Source: Berberis thunbergii
Taxonomy: Eukaryota > Streptophyta > Magnoliopsida > Ranunculales > Berberidaceae
NCBI GenBank assembly: GCA_003290165.1
Contig: QNQO01000814.1
Span: 62,001 to 126,000 of the forward strand
DNA length: 64,000 nucleotides
Reading direction: 5' to 3'
A program made the translations under genes and the position numbers. Under the pieces are notes generated by a model. It was not told the DNA's origin, did no database searches, and was given only the letters and a program-made list of their open reading frames with translations. Within the stretch, counting starts at the first letter, position 1; every line of letters starts with the position of its first letter. Shown here in pieces: positions 37,401 through 48,069 of the stretch.

Positions 37401-39036
37401 CCACTAGCTACTTCCAGACGCAAAATAAGCTCACACCAAAACAAGCTAGGTGGCAAGATTTCTTGATAGAGTTCGATTACACTTTGAAGTACAAGCCTGG
37501 CAAAGCTAATCTTGTTGCGGATGCTTTGAGTAGAAAATGAGAACTTGCTGACATAAGTCAACCTCAAACCAGCTTGAAGGGACGCATAAAGGAAGGATTG
37601 GCACATGATTCCATGGCTCAGACCATCATAGCTCTTGTCAAAGATGGGAAGACAAGAAGGTTTTGGGTGGAGAACGACTTGATATACTCTAAGGGAGGGC
37701 GAATCTATGTTCCACCTCATGACAACCTAAGGAATGAAGTCTTGAAAGAATGCCATGATAGCAAGTGGGCAGGACATCCAGGTATACATTGGACTCTTGC
37801 TCTTATTGAAGATTCCTATTACTGGCCACATATGAGGGATGATATCGAAGCATATGTGAAGACTTGTCTTGTATGCCAACAAGACAAAGTAGAGCAACAA
37901 TCACCTGCATGCTTACTTGAACCCCTCCCTATCCCAGAGAGACCTTGGGAGAGTGTTTCCTTAGATTTCATAGTTGGGTTGCCTGCATCAGAGGGTTGCA
38001 ATTGGATACTTGTGGTAGTGGACAGATTTTCGAAGTATACCACCTTCATTCCCACACCCAAGGAGTGCACAGCCGAGCAAGTTGCACATTTATTCCTCAA
38101 ACATGTGGTGAAGTATTGGGGTGTGCCCAAATCTATCATCAGTGATCGGGATACTCGGTTCACGGGGAGATTTTGGACTGAGTTGTTCAAGTTATTGGGT
38201 ACCGACCTCAATTTCTCTACTAGCTTTCATCCTCAAACGGATGGTCAAACGGAAATGATGAATGCCTTGCTGGCACTATGTGAGTGCCAACCAGCGAGAT
38301 TGGGATAAGTTGCTAGATGTTGCCCAATTCTCTTTCAACTTGTAGTTTCAACTTGTAGAAGAGTGAAGCGACGGATCGTAGCCCATTTGAGATTGTCATG
38401 GGACAACAACCTATGACCCCGAGTTCTATTGCCACTGGTTACACTGGAGTGAGTCCATCAACCTATAAGTTTGCCAAAAGATGGAATGATCAAGTTGATG
38501 AGGCTCGAGCTTACCTGGAAAAGGCATCCAAGAGGATGAAGAAGTGGGCCGACAAGAAGAGACGACCTCGAGAGTTCCAGGTTGGAGACCTTGTGCTTGC
38601 CAAGATGCATGCTCATGCCAGACTTTCTGGACTACATCGGGGCCTTATCAGGAGATATGAGGGTCGTTTCCCCATAGTCAAGAAAGTGAGAAAGCAAGCC
38701 TACAAGGTCGAGTTGCCGCCGATGATCAAGTTTCATCCAGTTTTCCATGTGAGCCTCCTGAAACAGTATAAGGAGGATCGGGATGATCCAAACAGAGGAG
38801 TTTCACAAAGAGCACCAATGGGCATGAGAATCCAACATGACAAGGAACCAGAGATTATCTTGTCAGATCGTGTGGTGCGTCATTCCAACCAACCTCCCAC
38901 GCATGAGTTACTCATCAAGTGGAAGGGATTGCCAGAAAGTAAAGTTAGTTGGGAGCCAATCCAACATTTGTGGCAATTCAAGGAACAAATCAAAGCGTAC
39001 GAGGATTTGAAGGCAACGAGGACGTCGCCTGATTAG
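34449..39036 (+). pseudogene. gag-pol polyprotein of the second Ty3/gypsy element
   Basis: Nearly complete polyprotein broken by a few lesions. Gag reads open to 35723: an N-terminal coiled-coil-like part, then VATVWWRRRSEDVKKG and the zinc knuckle CFLCNGPHRAFEC near 35540. Stops at 35721 and 35900 fall between gag and RT. Protease DTGADTVYMA is near 35750. RT at 35955-37028 has YLDDIVIYS. RNase H is at 37190-37540 (VHTDASDFAIG, ending LVADALSRK). Integrase is at 37574-38308 with H-H-C-C (CLVCQQ), LDFIVGLP, SDRDTRF and TDGQTE. A C-terminal chromodomain is at about 38860-39000 (LLIKWKGLPESKVSWEP). A stop at 37026 with loss of one base near 37045, a stop at 37538 and a gap at 38308-38398 inactivate it. 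Real translation must start downstream of the primer-binding site, so ATG 34449 or 34488. Confidence 0.9.
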
Positions 39037-39047
39037 GAGGGGGAAAA

Positions 39048-39487
39048 TGTCACAACTATCTTCTTGCCTAGCCAAGTGAGGTTGGCAAGTGTACATAAAG
39101 TAGAGTATTCCACATTATCCTAGAGAGAGTTCTCTAGAACCTCCCATAAGATTCCATAAAGTTCCATAGGATTCTAGTCCTTATATATTTCTAAGGAAGT
39201 GTGTAGAAACTCATTATAGACCGTTAGATTAAATTGATCACCACCGTCCATTGAAGAGGTGGAGTTGTATAAATAGGCTAAGGCCTCATTTGTTGTAATC
39301 ACCTCAGAGAATTCAAGCAATACTAGTTCTAGTTCTCTTTAGCTCTCTTGTGTGTTCTTAGCTTGCTTAGTTTTCCAAAGTCTAAGTAAGTCTTTTGTGG
39401 GCAAGGCTGACTAGCTTTATTTTACAACTTGGGGCAAAGTTTGCTAGTGCCGCACGGGAAATTCTTGTGAAAAGAAAGCTCGTGACA
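39048..39487 (+). repeat. 3' LTR of the second Ty3/gypsy element
   Basis: 440 bp, TG...CA ends, directly after the polypurine tract. It carries one small extra AGAG unit compared with the 5' copy. Confidence 0.88.
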
Positions 39488-39723
39488 TCTAGCAAAGCTC
39501 CAAATCTGGTGTATTTTTATACATTCGGTGGAACACAATCCATACCAGCCAGCAATCTAACATTTGCCAACAAAATTTTCTTCGAAAAGGACTTGAAAGT
39601 TCGTGCTGCATAAAAAAAATCTGTATTGATTAAACAATGACCGTGTCTTCAACGTGATATTTTTATTTTCCATTTTATCCTCTCTAGTTCATGCTATTTA
39701 TAATCAAAACCAATTGAGTGAGG

Positions 39724-39884
39724 CTAGGAAATCGAGTATTGCAACCAGGTTCTACAACCAAGATGATGTGACATCATCATAAATAAGTTTTTTACAACAT
39801 CAAGATACACATAAACACTTATGGATTTCGTCATTCTTTTAAGATCATGCCACGTCACCCTGGTTGCAAAACTTGATTTCCTAG
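39724..39884. mobile_element. short MITE (family C), copy 1
   Basis: 161-bp element with inverted ends CTAGGAAATCGAG...GATTTCCTAG and inner TTGCAACCAGG/CCTGGTTGCAA. A second, inverted copy lies at 61718-61876. The superfamily is not determined because no clear target duplication is visible. Confidence 0.7.
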
Positions 39885-39924
39885 TATTTTTGAAACCAGA
39901 CATTCTCAAACATTGATTAATTAT

Positions 39925-41557
39925 AGGGTAATTTGCACTTTGCCCCACATTATACATAGCTAATTAATAAGTAAACCCATCATTAATTACTATTACAGTT
40001 ACTCTCTTGACTAGCGCTCAACGTTCATTGATCGACAAATTTCAAAGCAGATTATCAAAATGCCCATCAGAAATCAAAGTTTGAGATTTAATCTTTCGTA
40101 TCTTAAACATCTCATCTCGAGGAAAAATCCTAAGGCCCAACTGAAATTGCAATCATATCTCGAGAAAAATTCAATAGTTGATTTTAAAAAATCTTTCATC
40201 TTAAACAACTCATCTCGAGAAAAATCTAACGATCCAAATTTAATAGTACACACATCTCTAGGTAAATCTACGGTCCAAATTTAATTATGCATGCATATTG
40301 AGAAAAATCTGACTATCCAATGCACATTTGAGGGAAATCTGACGGTCCAATCCAACGCACATCTCGAGAAACAAACTAGCTGCTCGGATTTTTGTGCTCG
40401 TATCTCGAAAAAATCAGACCGCTTCGATTTATTCTTACATGCATCTCAAAAAAAGCTGACGCTTCGCCATGCATCACAAAGAAATTGACGATCCAACACG
40501 CATCTCAAGGAAAATCATATGTCTCATATTTATTCGTGTACACGTTTCAAGAAAATCTAACGTCTGAATAAATTTTAATATAATTTTGCCCCTAATCTCA
40601 TAAAATAAATTACTGGCAATAACTTAACCCCATAAAATAAATTTGAATTTAGTTTTGCCCCCTGAAACATAATAGACCTGAGAGATGATCAAGAAAATTT
40701 TGATTATCTTCATCCTCCCTTATCTTCCTCCATTTCTTCCTCATCCATCTGGCAACCTCGCCACCACCTCCCCCTTCATCCTCCTTCATCTTCCTCATTC
40801 CTCCACTTCATCCTCCATCCTCCTTCCTTCATTTTACAACCCCTCTAATAAAGTTAATGCTTCATTCATCTACTTCTCCTTCATTATCTTCCCTCCTCCT
40901 TCCTCATTCTTTCCCCTTCATTCTCTTTCCTCCTCTTCCTCCCCCCTTCCCCTAAAATAAAATTTATTTAGACGTCATATTTTCTCGAGATGTGCACACA
41001 AAGGAACATGAGTCATCAAAATTTTCTCGAGATACATGTTGGAGCGGTAGAATTTTCTCGAGATGCATGCACAGATAAATATGAATAGATTTATTCGAAC
41101 TGCGTGTATGAATAAGTCTAAGTTGTCGAATTTCCTCGAGATATGTGTTGGGCTATCATATTTGTTCTCGAGATGTGTGTTGGAACGTCAAATTTTTCTC
41201 AAGATGCGTGCAAAATTAAATTTAGACAGTTAGATTTACTAAGGATGTGTATACTATTAAATTTGGACCGTTAGATTTTCCTCGAGATGAGTTGTTTATG
41301 ATGAAATATTTTTTAAAATCAACTGTTGGATTTTCCTCGAGACACGATTGCGATTTCAATTGGGCTTTAGGATTTTTCTCGAGATGAGATGTTCGAGATA
41401 CAAAAGATTTAATCTCAGCCTTTGATTTCTGATGGGCATTTTGGTAATCTGCTTTGAAAATTGACAGTCAATGGGGTAATTGTAATAGTGATTAATAATG
41501 AATCTACTTATTAATTAGTTACCTATGTATAATAAGGGGCAGAGTGCAAATTACCCT
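39925..41557. mobile_element. 1.6-kb foldback element with CTCGAG-rich arms
   Basis: Two long inverted arms (left about 39925-40570, right about 40985-41557) end in AGGGTAATTTGCACT and its complement. Each arm contains ten or more degenerate units of about 30-50 bases around CATCTCGAGAAAAATCTGAC. The centre, 40680-40960, is pyrimidine-rich (TCCTCC words). A 91-codon frame there is low complexity. No transposase is present and no target duplication is found. On present evidence it is a foldback or Mutator-like derivative. Confidence 0.75.
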
Positions 41558-42432
41558 TTAAACCAAATCCCTCAATATAATTTGTTTGAAGTTCCCCCTC
41601 CCTCGCCCCTTTTTACAATAATGAGAGTGTCATATTTGATTACAATATTTTACTTCAAAATATTTTTAATTAAATTAAAAACAAAAAGTATAAATAATAT
41701 TTATGATTATTTTACTTAAAAATTGAAATACTGGAGTTTTTCCTGAAGTGAGACTGCAAACTAAAATTTTTACATAAAAATAAAAAAATACTAAATTTTA
41801 CACCCTAGTAGAAAATAACTGAACAAGCAGATATTTATCAACCATGGTAAACCCCAAATATATCAACTCTATCTCACTTGTTAAGTTAGGTATCCTTATC
41901 GTACCTCAAATTTGTCGAAAGCCTGAAAGTCTTTGGTCTTGATCACATCAACATCTATTCATCAAAGTGACAAAATTTGGTATAGTAATCAATTTTGTCG
42001 GTAAATATTAGATTTTTTTCAGCAATATTTCTTGTATGGCTATAATTCGTAGTTACAAAATAACCATGTCGGAAAAAAACGACATGTTATTTTATGATCA
42101 ATTTAGTCAAGGTTCAGCTGTTCAGGAATTCAACAGTGTTCTCTTCATGCAAAGTCATGCATTATATAATTAGCTAGAAGACATTAATCTACTAATTATA
42201 ATGCAAAGTGTATTCTTATCTTGATAAGAAGAGAATCCTTAATTTTGTCAGGCATGTGTCCCAATTGCAATTATTCAAGCTTATGACGAGGATAGAAATA
42301 TTTTATATATAACGTTGACTGTAGAAAATTAGAAATCAAACTACCGATTTCTTTGTCGAATTAATTTTCAATATAACCCTAATTGCCAAAAAAAAAAAAA
42401 AAAAAAACTGAAACATTCATGTAGCTGATTAT
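41558..42432. other. AT-rich spacer
   Basis: No gene recognised. A run of about 20 A residues lies at 42389-42409, just before the next miniature element, and may be an old retroposon tail. Confidence 0.35.
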
Positions 42433-42944
42433 TAGGGATGGGCAATGTTGGTTCGGTTCGATTTTTAGCCCCAAATCGATTTCATTCAATTTGCCCAAAA
42501 CTCAAATCGAAACCGAATTTTGTATTTGTAAAGCGATGAATTCGATTGAACCGACTTTCGGATCGGTTCGATTGGGCCGAAATTTCGGGCTCAAACACTT
42601 GAAAGACTTTTATTAAAACTTGCCCAATTTTTTTACATACCCAATTTTTAGCCCAAAATTGAAAACTTTGAAAGAAAAATGAGGGGAGGGGGCGATTCAG
42701 TGCAACAAGGTGTACCGCAGTGCATTTATTGCACTAATAAGGTATTGACACCTACATGTTATTTAGTTATTTATATATATATATATCTAATTAATCGATC
42801 GGTTCAAAATCGTAAATCGATTTAAAACCGTTTATAATTGGTTCAGCTAGGTTTAAATTATTTTATTTCTATTCATATTTTGGTTCAGTTATCAAACCGA
42901 ATCGATCGGTTAACCAAATTTAAATCAGTTTTTGGCCACCCCTA
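42433..42944. mobile_element. hAT-type MITE with GGTTCGATT-rich interior
   Basis: 512-bp element starting TAGGGATGGGCAA and ending TTGGCCACCCCTA, imperfect inverted ends. The exact 8-mer CTGATTAT flanks it at 42425-42432 and 42945-42952. The interior repeats TCGGTTCGATT and complements. Same type as the elements at 16875-17833 and 21633-21979. Confidence 0.88.
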
Positions 42945-43819
42945 CTGATTATAATCATTATCATCAAAGCTCATTTCAGATACTCTCGGGGTCAGTTATA
43001 TGTATTTTAGTTCTCCAAGCAATGCAATATTTTTCTGTATTAATCTTTTTGAACCAAAATCTATGAAAAATGATGTCTTTTTTACAGCTGACTGTCACAA
43101 GCCTAACACCAATCCAACTTCTTTATCCGAACTTGAGATGTGCCGTTGCTGATCATACCTGCAAATGAATTCACTCCAAATTTTTTTTTTTTTCATATTT
43201 TGTCTGAGTTTACATATAACATACTTGTAACCTATAACTTGCCAATTGAAAAATATATATATATATATGACATGGGTGATTTTTGCAAAGTTGGAAATAA
43301 TACAATATCTCAATTAAAGTAACTTTTAAGCATTCAAATGTTCCCTAATATTTATTTCAACGCAAAGGATTTCTAATACATTATTAGTTGACACGATTAA
43401 TTAAACTAAATGACAATATGATCATAATCAGACAACTGTCCCTGTGACACTAATATTGTGATTATTGTTTGGTGGAAAGAAAACAATATCACAGTGGAAG
43501 AAGATGTGGTTGTCGACACCGCCCCATGTTTCTTTAAGCCACCATTGTTCCATCATCATTAACAAATTATTAATGGAGAAAAAAAGATATATATTTATAT
43601 ATATGCGTGTGTGTGAAGTCTTTGACCATGGAATGTTTTCACAATGTGTAAAACGACAACAAGCAAGCTAAAATTCGAGTCACTGGCTATGTTATACATT
43701 TCTTCTTGTCAGTACGTATGACAATGCATTAACTAGCTATATGAGTAAAAATGGGTACAGTGCATCAGCTGGGTAAATTAAATCTGATATTGATCATAGT
43801 TCTTTGAAGTGGAAACTAA
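42945..43819. other. AT-rich spacer
   Basis: Short (TA)n run near 43253-43267 and several short open frames with no recognisable domain. Nothing else supported. Confidence 0.3.
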
Positions 43820-44120
43820 GGGTGTGTTTGATTGTATGGAATTTTATGTCATGAAAATTTATGAGATGACATATATATTTTAGGTTAAATTGATGTATCA
43901 CTTTAAATTTATCATTTGATTTTGTGATCAATGGTGAAATCGTGAAAATAGAAGTTTCATGAACATGAGAATCACACGCCTTGATTCATTCCCACCATTG
44001 ATCACAAAAACAAATGGTGGTTAAATAATGGATGTGAAGTAATATATCAATTTAGCCTTAAATATAAGTATTCCATTATGAATTTTGATGATATAGAATT
44101 CTATGTAACCAAACACACCC
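43820..44120. mobile_element. Tourist-like MITE (PIF/Harbinger), copy 2
   Basis: 301-bp copy of the 15509-15830 family. Ends are GGGTGTGTTTG and CAAACACACCC, flanked by TAA on both sides (43817-43819 and 44121-44123). Confidence 0.88.
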
Positions 44121-44719
44121 TAATACTATAGTATTGCCTAAAATCCTTGCATGAGAAAATGAGTGTTTATAAAAAAACAATTATATTTTTATGATTTAGA
44201 AACTCCCCAAGTTTAAGTACAATGAAATTGATACAAACACCTCCGAGGTGGTGGTTCGCGGCCGGTGCAGACCTAATTTCATAAAGCAATATCGAAATTT
44301 CAAAAAACGAAGAGAAAACCTTCATATGAGTTGACTCAATCAAGACATCATTTTAAAAAAAATAAAAATACAATTGTCATATTTCAATAAATAGAGGGGA
44401 ATGAGGTTTTTAGAATGAATAATTGCAACCAATTTTTTTGTTTTTTAAGTTTAAGTTGACATGAAATTAAGACTAGAATCACATCCTTTTTGTATTAGTT
44501 TATTTTGGGTAAAAAAAGGTGTCATTTTATTAGCTCAAGGATTGTCATTTCAAGATCGGAAATGTTATTGACTTTCATGCAAAAAAAATTTATCAACTAG
44601 ATAACCTGTCTACCTTCCTACCAAAATTTACATTGTGGAATCACAAACTAGTCGACACATGTATCAACACTATACAGTATACAGCAAGCATATCAAACAA
44701 AATCTTTCTTATTGTCGAC
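44121..44719. other. AT-rich spacer
   Basis: No gene or element boundary recognised. Confidence 0.3.
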
Positions 44720-44867
44720 GAAAGGGGCGAGGAAATCAGCGAGGGGGAGGGTTTTATCACTCATTTTTCTTAGATTTACATTGTTGTGCATCTCAAGGGT
44801 GTAGGCATGCATCTCGAAAAGAATGAGGGGTTACACCCTCCCCCTCGCTGATTTCCTTGCCCCTTTC
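44720..44867. repeat. 148-bp inverted repeat (hairpin)
   Basis: The left arm GAAAGGGGCGAGGAAATCAG (continuing CGAGGGGGAGGG) is almost perfectly complementary to the right arm ending at 44867. Pairing partly continues inward. It could fold as a stable hairpin with a loop of about 85 bases. It is probably a MITE, but no target duplication is clear. Confidence 0.7.
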
Positions 44868-44978
44868 CTCCCCATTTAGAATTTCTGCAAACACAGTCCA
44901 AATTCTCAAGTTCCAAAAACCATGTGTGAGGCAAAAGGGTTCTCTCCTGCTGATGCCTGTGGAGCATGGGTCATTTTC

Positions 44979-45493
44979 TAGGGGCGGATCTACCTTTTGG
45001 CTAAGGGAGTCAGTTGCCCCTTTATCGTTTTGAAAAATTTCATTAAATTATTTATATATTTTTATATTGTCATTCTTTAAAAGTTTAGGATCTCTCTATT
45101 ATATACAATCTTGGCTCTTGACTCCACTAAAAATTAAATTATGGATTATTTTAAAAGTTTAGGTTCTCTCTTCTTTGTATACTATCTCTGCTACCAACAT
45201 GTTTGCGTTTCAGAGTTCAGTATAGCCAACTACTAAAAAGCTGAGCGAATTGGGAGTGAAACAGGAGTGAGGTGAGAGGCAAATTTGAGAGGTTATAGAG
45301 TGACAGAGGGTTTGTGAGGGAGTAAAAAAAAGGAGAAGAGGAGAGAGCGCGAGGGTTGGTGAGGATGGGTTTGCTGAGAGTTAAAAAAGAAAAAAAAATC
45401 TTCGTTCGGTTTAGAAAACCACGTTTTGGGATAAATTGGTTTTTTCAAATTTTTTTTTTGCCCCATCTATCTGCAATCTCGGCTCCGCCCCTA
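44979..45493. mobile_element. hAT-like non-autonomous element
   Basis: About 515 bp with ends TAGGGGCGGA and TCCGCCCCTA, the common plant hAT tip, also seen at 16315 and 17394-17412. The 8-bp flanks do not match well, so the exact limits are uncertain. Confidence 0.6.
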
Positions 45494-45872
45494 TTTATCT
45501 TGAACTTTCCTTTGAACTTATTAATTTTGAAAATGCCAACTTAGCACTAGTTTTACTTGAAACATTAAGAGACTAAAATCGTGTTTTATTTGTGTATAAC
45601 CCTATTTAAACTTGTGATTTCATCCGGTTCAAGTTTACTGCTAGACACTAATGTAGTGACTACCATGGTCGGTTGGTGGCCAATCCCTATTTACTTCAAT
45701 CTTGAGAAAAAATAAAGTTAACTCCATTATCAAGTCCTACCATTACCTCACTTCCCTCCTTTATATACTCACCTCACCACATCTTCACTCCCACCTCAAC
45801 TAGATGAGAAGAAATAACCTCACTTCAATATCTTGAAATCCATACAAACTAACTAGAGAGAAAAAAAAAAAA
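45494..45872 (+). promoter_or_regulatory. aquaporin promoter and 5' leader
   Basis: Holds the region upstream of the PIP1 start. The best TATA box is TTTATATAC at 45760-45768, about 105 bases before the ATG. A pyrimidine-rich TCACC/CTCAC stretch follows, where transcription probably starts. A run of A residues lies directly before the start codon. No other element is recognised. Confidence 0.5.
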
Positions 45873-47068
45873 ATGGAAGGCAGAGAAGAAGATGTGAGTG
45901 TGGGAGCAAACAAGTTTTCGGAAAAACAGCCACTTGGTACCGCAGCTCAAAGCCAAGACAAGGACTACAAAGAACCACCACTAGCTCCTTTATTCGATCC
46001 CGGTGAACTCTCTTCATGGTCCTTTTACAGGGCTGGAATTGCCGAGTTCATGGCAACTTTCCTTTTCCTCTACATCACCATCTTGACTGTCATGGGATAC
46101 AGTAGAACCACCAACAAGTGTGCCACTGTTGGTATCCAAGGTATTGCTTGGGCCTTCGGTGGTATGATCTTCGCTCTAGTATACTGCACTGCTGGTATTT
46201 CCGGTAAGTACTTAAATTATAAGATCTACGATTTTATTTTATTTTGCTTCAGATTATTGAGAAATTTGATTAAAATGACATTATGTGTTCCTACAGGTGG
46301 GCACATCAACCCAGCAGTGACGTTCGGGCTTCTTCTTGCTAGGAAGTTGTCCTTAACTAGGGCGATATGGTACATGGTCATGCAGTGTTTGGGTGCCATT
46401 TGTGGTGCAGGTGTGGTTAAAGGATTCCAGAAGAATGAATACCAGATGAATGGTGGTGGTGCTAACGTAGTGGCCCATGGTTATACCAAGGGAGAAGGTC
46501 TTGGTGCTGAGATTGTTGGGACCTTCGTCCTTGTATACACTGTTTTCTCAGCTACTGATGCTAAACGTAGCGCAAGAGACTCCCATGTGCCTGTAAGTAT
46601 CTAATTATGACTACTGATATAACAATTTATTTTATGTTGCTGGCAAATCGGAATGATATGAGGTTGTGTTAAACAGATCTTGGCTCCATTGCCAATTGGA
46701 TTCGCGGTGTTCTTGGTGCACTTGGCCACCATCCCAATCACCGGAACCGGAATCAACCCAGCAAGGAGTCTTGGTGCTGCGATTATCTACAACAAAGACC
46801 ATGCTTGGGATGATCAAGTAAGATTATTGGATGGTGATTCAATTTGTGAAAATCTGTGATTCTAACTTGCATTTTTTGTCATTGGAACAGTGGATATTCT
46901 GGGTAAGATTATTGGATGGTGATTCAATTTGTACAAATATGTGACTCTAACTTGCATTTTTTGTTATTGGAACAGTGGATATTCTGGGTTGGACCATTTA
47001 TTGGAGCAGCCTTGGCTGCTGTGTACCACCAAATCGTAATCAGGGCCATCCCATTCAAGTCAAAGTGA
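45873..47068 (+). CDS. PIP1: plasma-membrane aquaporin, PIP1 subgroup
   Basis: Water channel of the MIP family in the plasma membrane. PIP1 proteins usually act in hetero-tetramers with PIP2. Exons 45873-46203, 46297-46592, 46677-46817 and 46976-47068, all GT-AG, give 286 aa, the normal PIP1 length. The long N-terminus with [19 protein letters not shown], then [20 protein letters not shown], is diagnostic for PIP1 as against PIP2. First half-helix [11 protein letters not shown] has NPA at residues 115-117. Second half-helix [12 protein letters not shown] has NPA at 236-238 followed by the selectivity-filter Arg239. The C-terminus is short (IPFKSK), as in PIP1. Conserved loop D ([10 protein letters not shown]) is present. 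The last intron and the first 12 bases of exon 4 are duplicated in tandem (46818-46987), which creates an alternative acceptor and a possible 12-base extra exon at 46891-46902. Start chosen by the MEGREEDV family start. Confidence 0.95.
46818..46987 (+). repeat. 85-bp tandem duplication of intron 3 plus exon-4 start
   Basis: Units 46818-46902 and 46903-46987 are each 85 bases and about 94% identical (five differences by eye). Each has a GTAAGATT donor, a TTGGAACAG acceptor and the 12 coding bases for Trp-Ile-Phe-Trp. The introns would be 73 bases each, or one 158-base intron if the first 12-base piece is skipped. Confidence 0.95.
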
Positions 47069-48069
47069 TGACATTGATGATGATCCAACCTTTTTTTTTT
47101 CCTTGTGGCTTTTCATTGCAAGTGTAAGATGAGAAGGAATCTTGTTCCATTATCAGGATCACTGATCCTCTTTATGTGTGTTTGTCTTTTTTATAACCAT
47201 GCATGTTGTTTGTATGGAAGAGGGTTATGGGATTTGATATGAAATTGAATATATCTGGCCTTTTTTTTTCAGTCACTGTTTGTGTGTCACTCTTTTGAGT
47301 CCACTTGGCTATTGATTATTTTTCCTTGTAGGTAAATTGTTTTTTTAACAGTAATCGGGGTTTTTTAACAGCAATCGGGGTTATATTAATAAAAATAAAG
47401 ATGTCTCTAATACAATCTCTAAAAACGAAAAGATTCTTTTTGAAACAAACATGTAAGATGCTTAACTAAAACCTAAACCTAACTAATTCTATTCTCCTTA
47501 TTGTGGCACTCAATCACAATCATTGTAATGAGGTTTAAAAGTTAAAGATGGTAAATTGAGTTGTCCATGAGTTATGATACAGACACTGCCGTCAATTGAA
47601 TTCCACCGTCCAAGAAACCTTACTCGATCTTCAATAATTTGGCCAGAAACGACTATTTTTTAACTTGATAAGTAATGTGTTTTTCCAACACAGTGGTCAC
47701 GCATACATAAGTTTATGGGCTATACAAAAGAAGGACCAAAACTAGTGTCCACAGATTGCAAAACCTCTTCATCTCTCATTATCCCATCTTGCTGAATCTC
47801 TCCATTTCAGGAGCTTCATTTTGCATCGGCTACTCAGTAACAATATGTCAATATCTTATTATTTTCTCAACTCTTGTTCTTTGGTTTCTTACTTTTCAGT
47901 TACTCCCAAACCATTTTCATTTTGTTGAGTAAGATGCAAGTCTGGTGGTTCGGACTAATTAGGTTCAGATTTCATTGGCTTTTCTGATTCATGTTGAATT
48001 TCTTTCAATGTTTTTGTTTGTTGATCTTCTATCGTTTGATCCACATCTATTTCTATATATGTTTTTACG
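47069..48069. other. 3' region of the aquaporin and spacer with a dispersed repeat
   Basis: Begins with the aquaporin 3' untranslated region. From about 47380 to 47530 lies a dispersed repeat (CTCTAATACAATCTCTAAAA and following) found again at about 51767-51907 and, more diverged, at about 60540-60640. All three are in the same orientation. They resemble reversed LINE 3' ends, but that is inference. Confidence 0.45.

Larger units (their letters stand above)
33996..39487 (+). mobile_element. Ty3/gypsy chromovirus with two LTRs
   Basis: 5.5-kb element. The 5' LTR (33996-34433) and 3' LTR (39048-39487) start TGTCACAACTATC. The 3' copy ends GTGACA; the 5' copy has GTGACG. The primer-binding site GTTGGTATCAAAG starts at 34434, and a GGAGGGGGAAAA polypurine tract ends at 39047. 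The LTRs look about 95% or more identical by eye, so insertion is fairly recent compared with the first Ty3/gypsy element. Flanking 5-mers (CTCTG left, TCTAG right) do not match cleanly, so the target duplication is doubtful. Confidence 0.9.

Noticed and set aside
40100..40570. CRISPR-like regular repeats
   Set aside because: Units are degenerate, of unequal spacing, mirrored in the opposite arm and in a plant genome; they belong to a foldback element.
40685..40960. 91-codon frame in the foldback centre
   Set aside because: Translation of a TCCTCC-rich tract; composition alone explains it.
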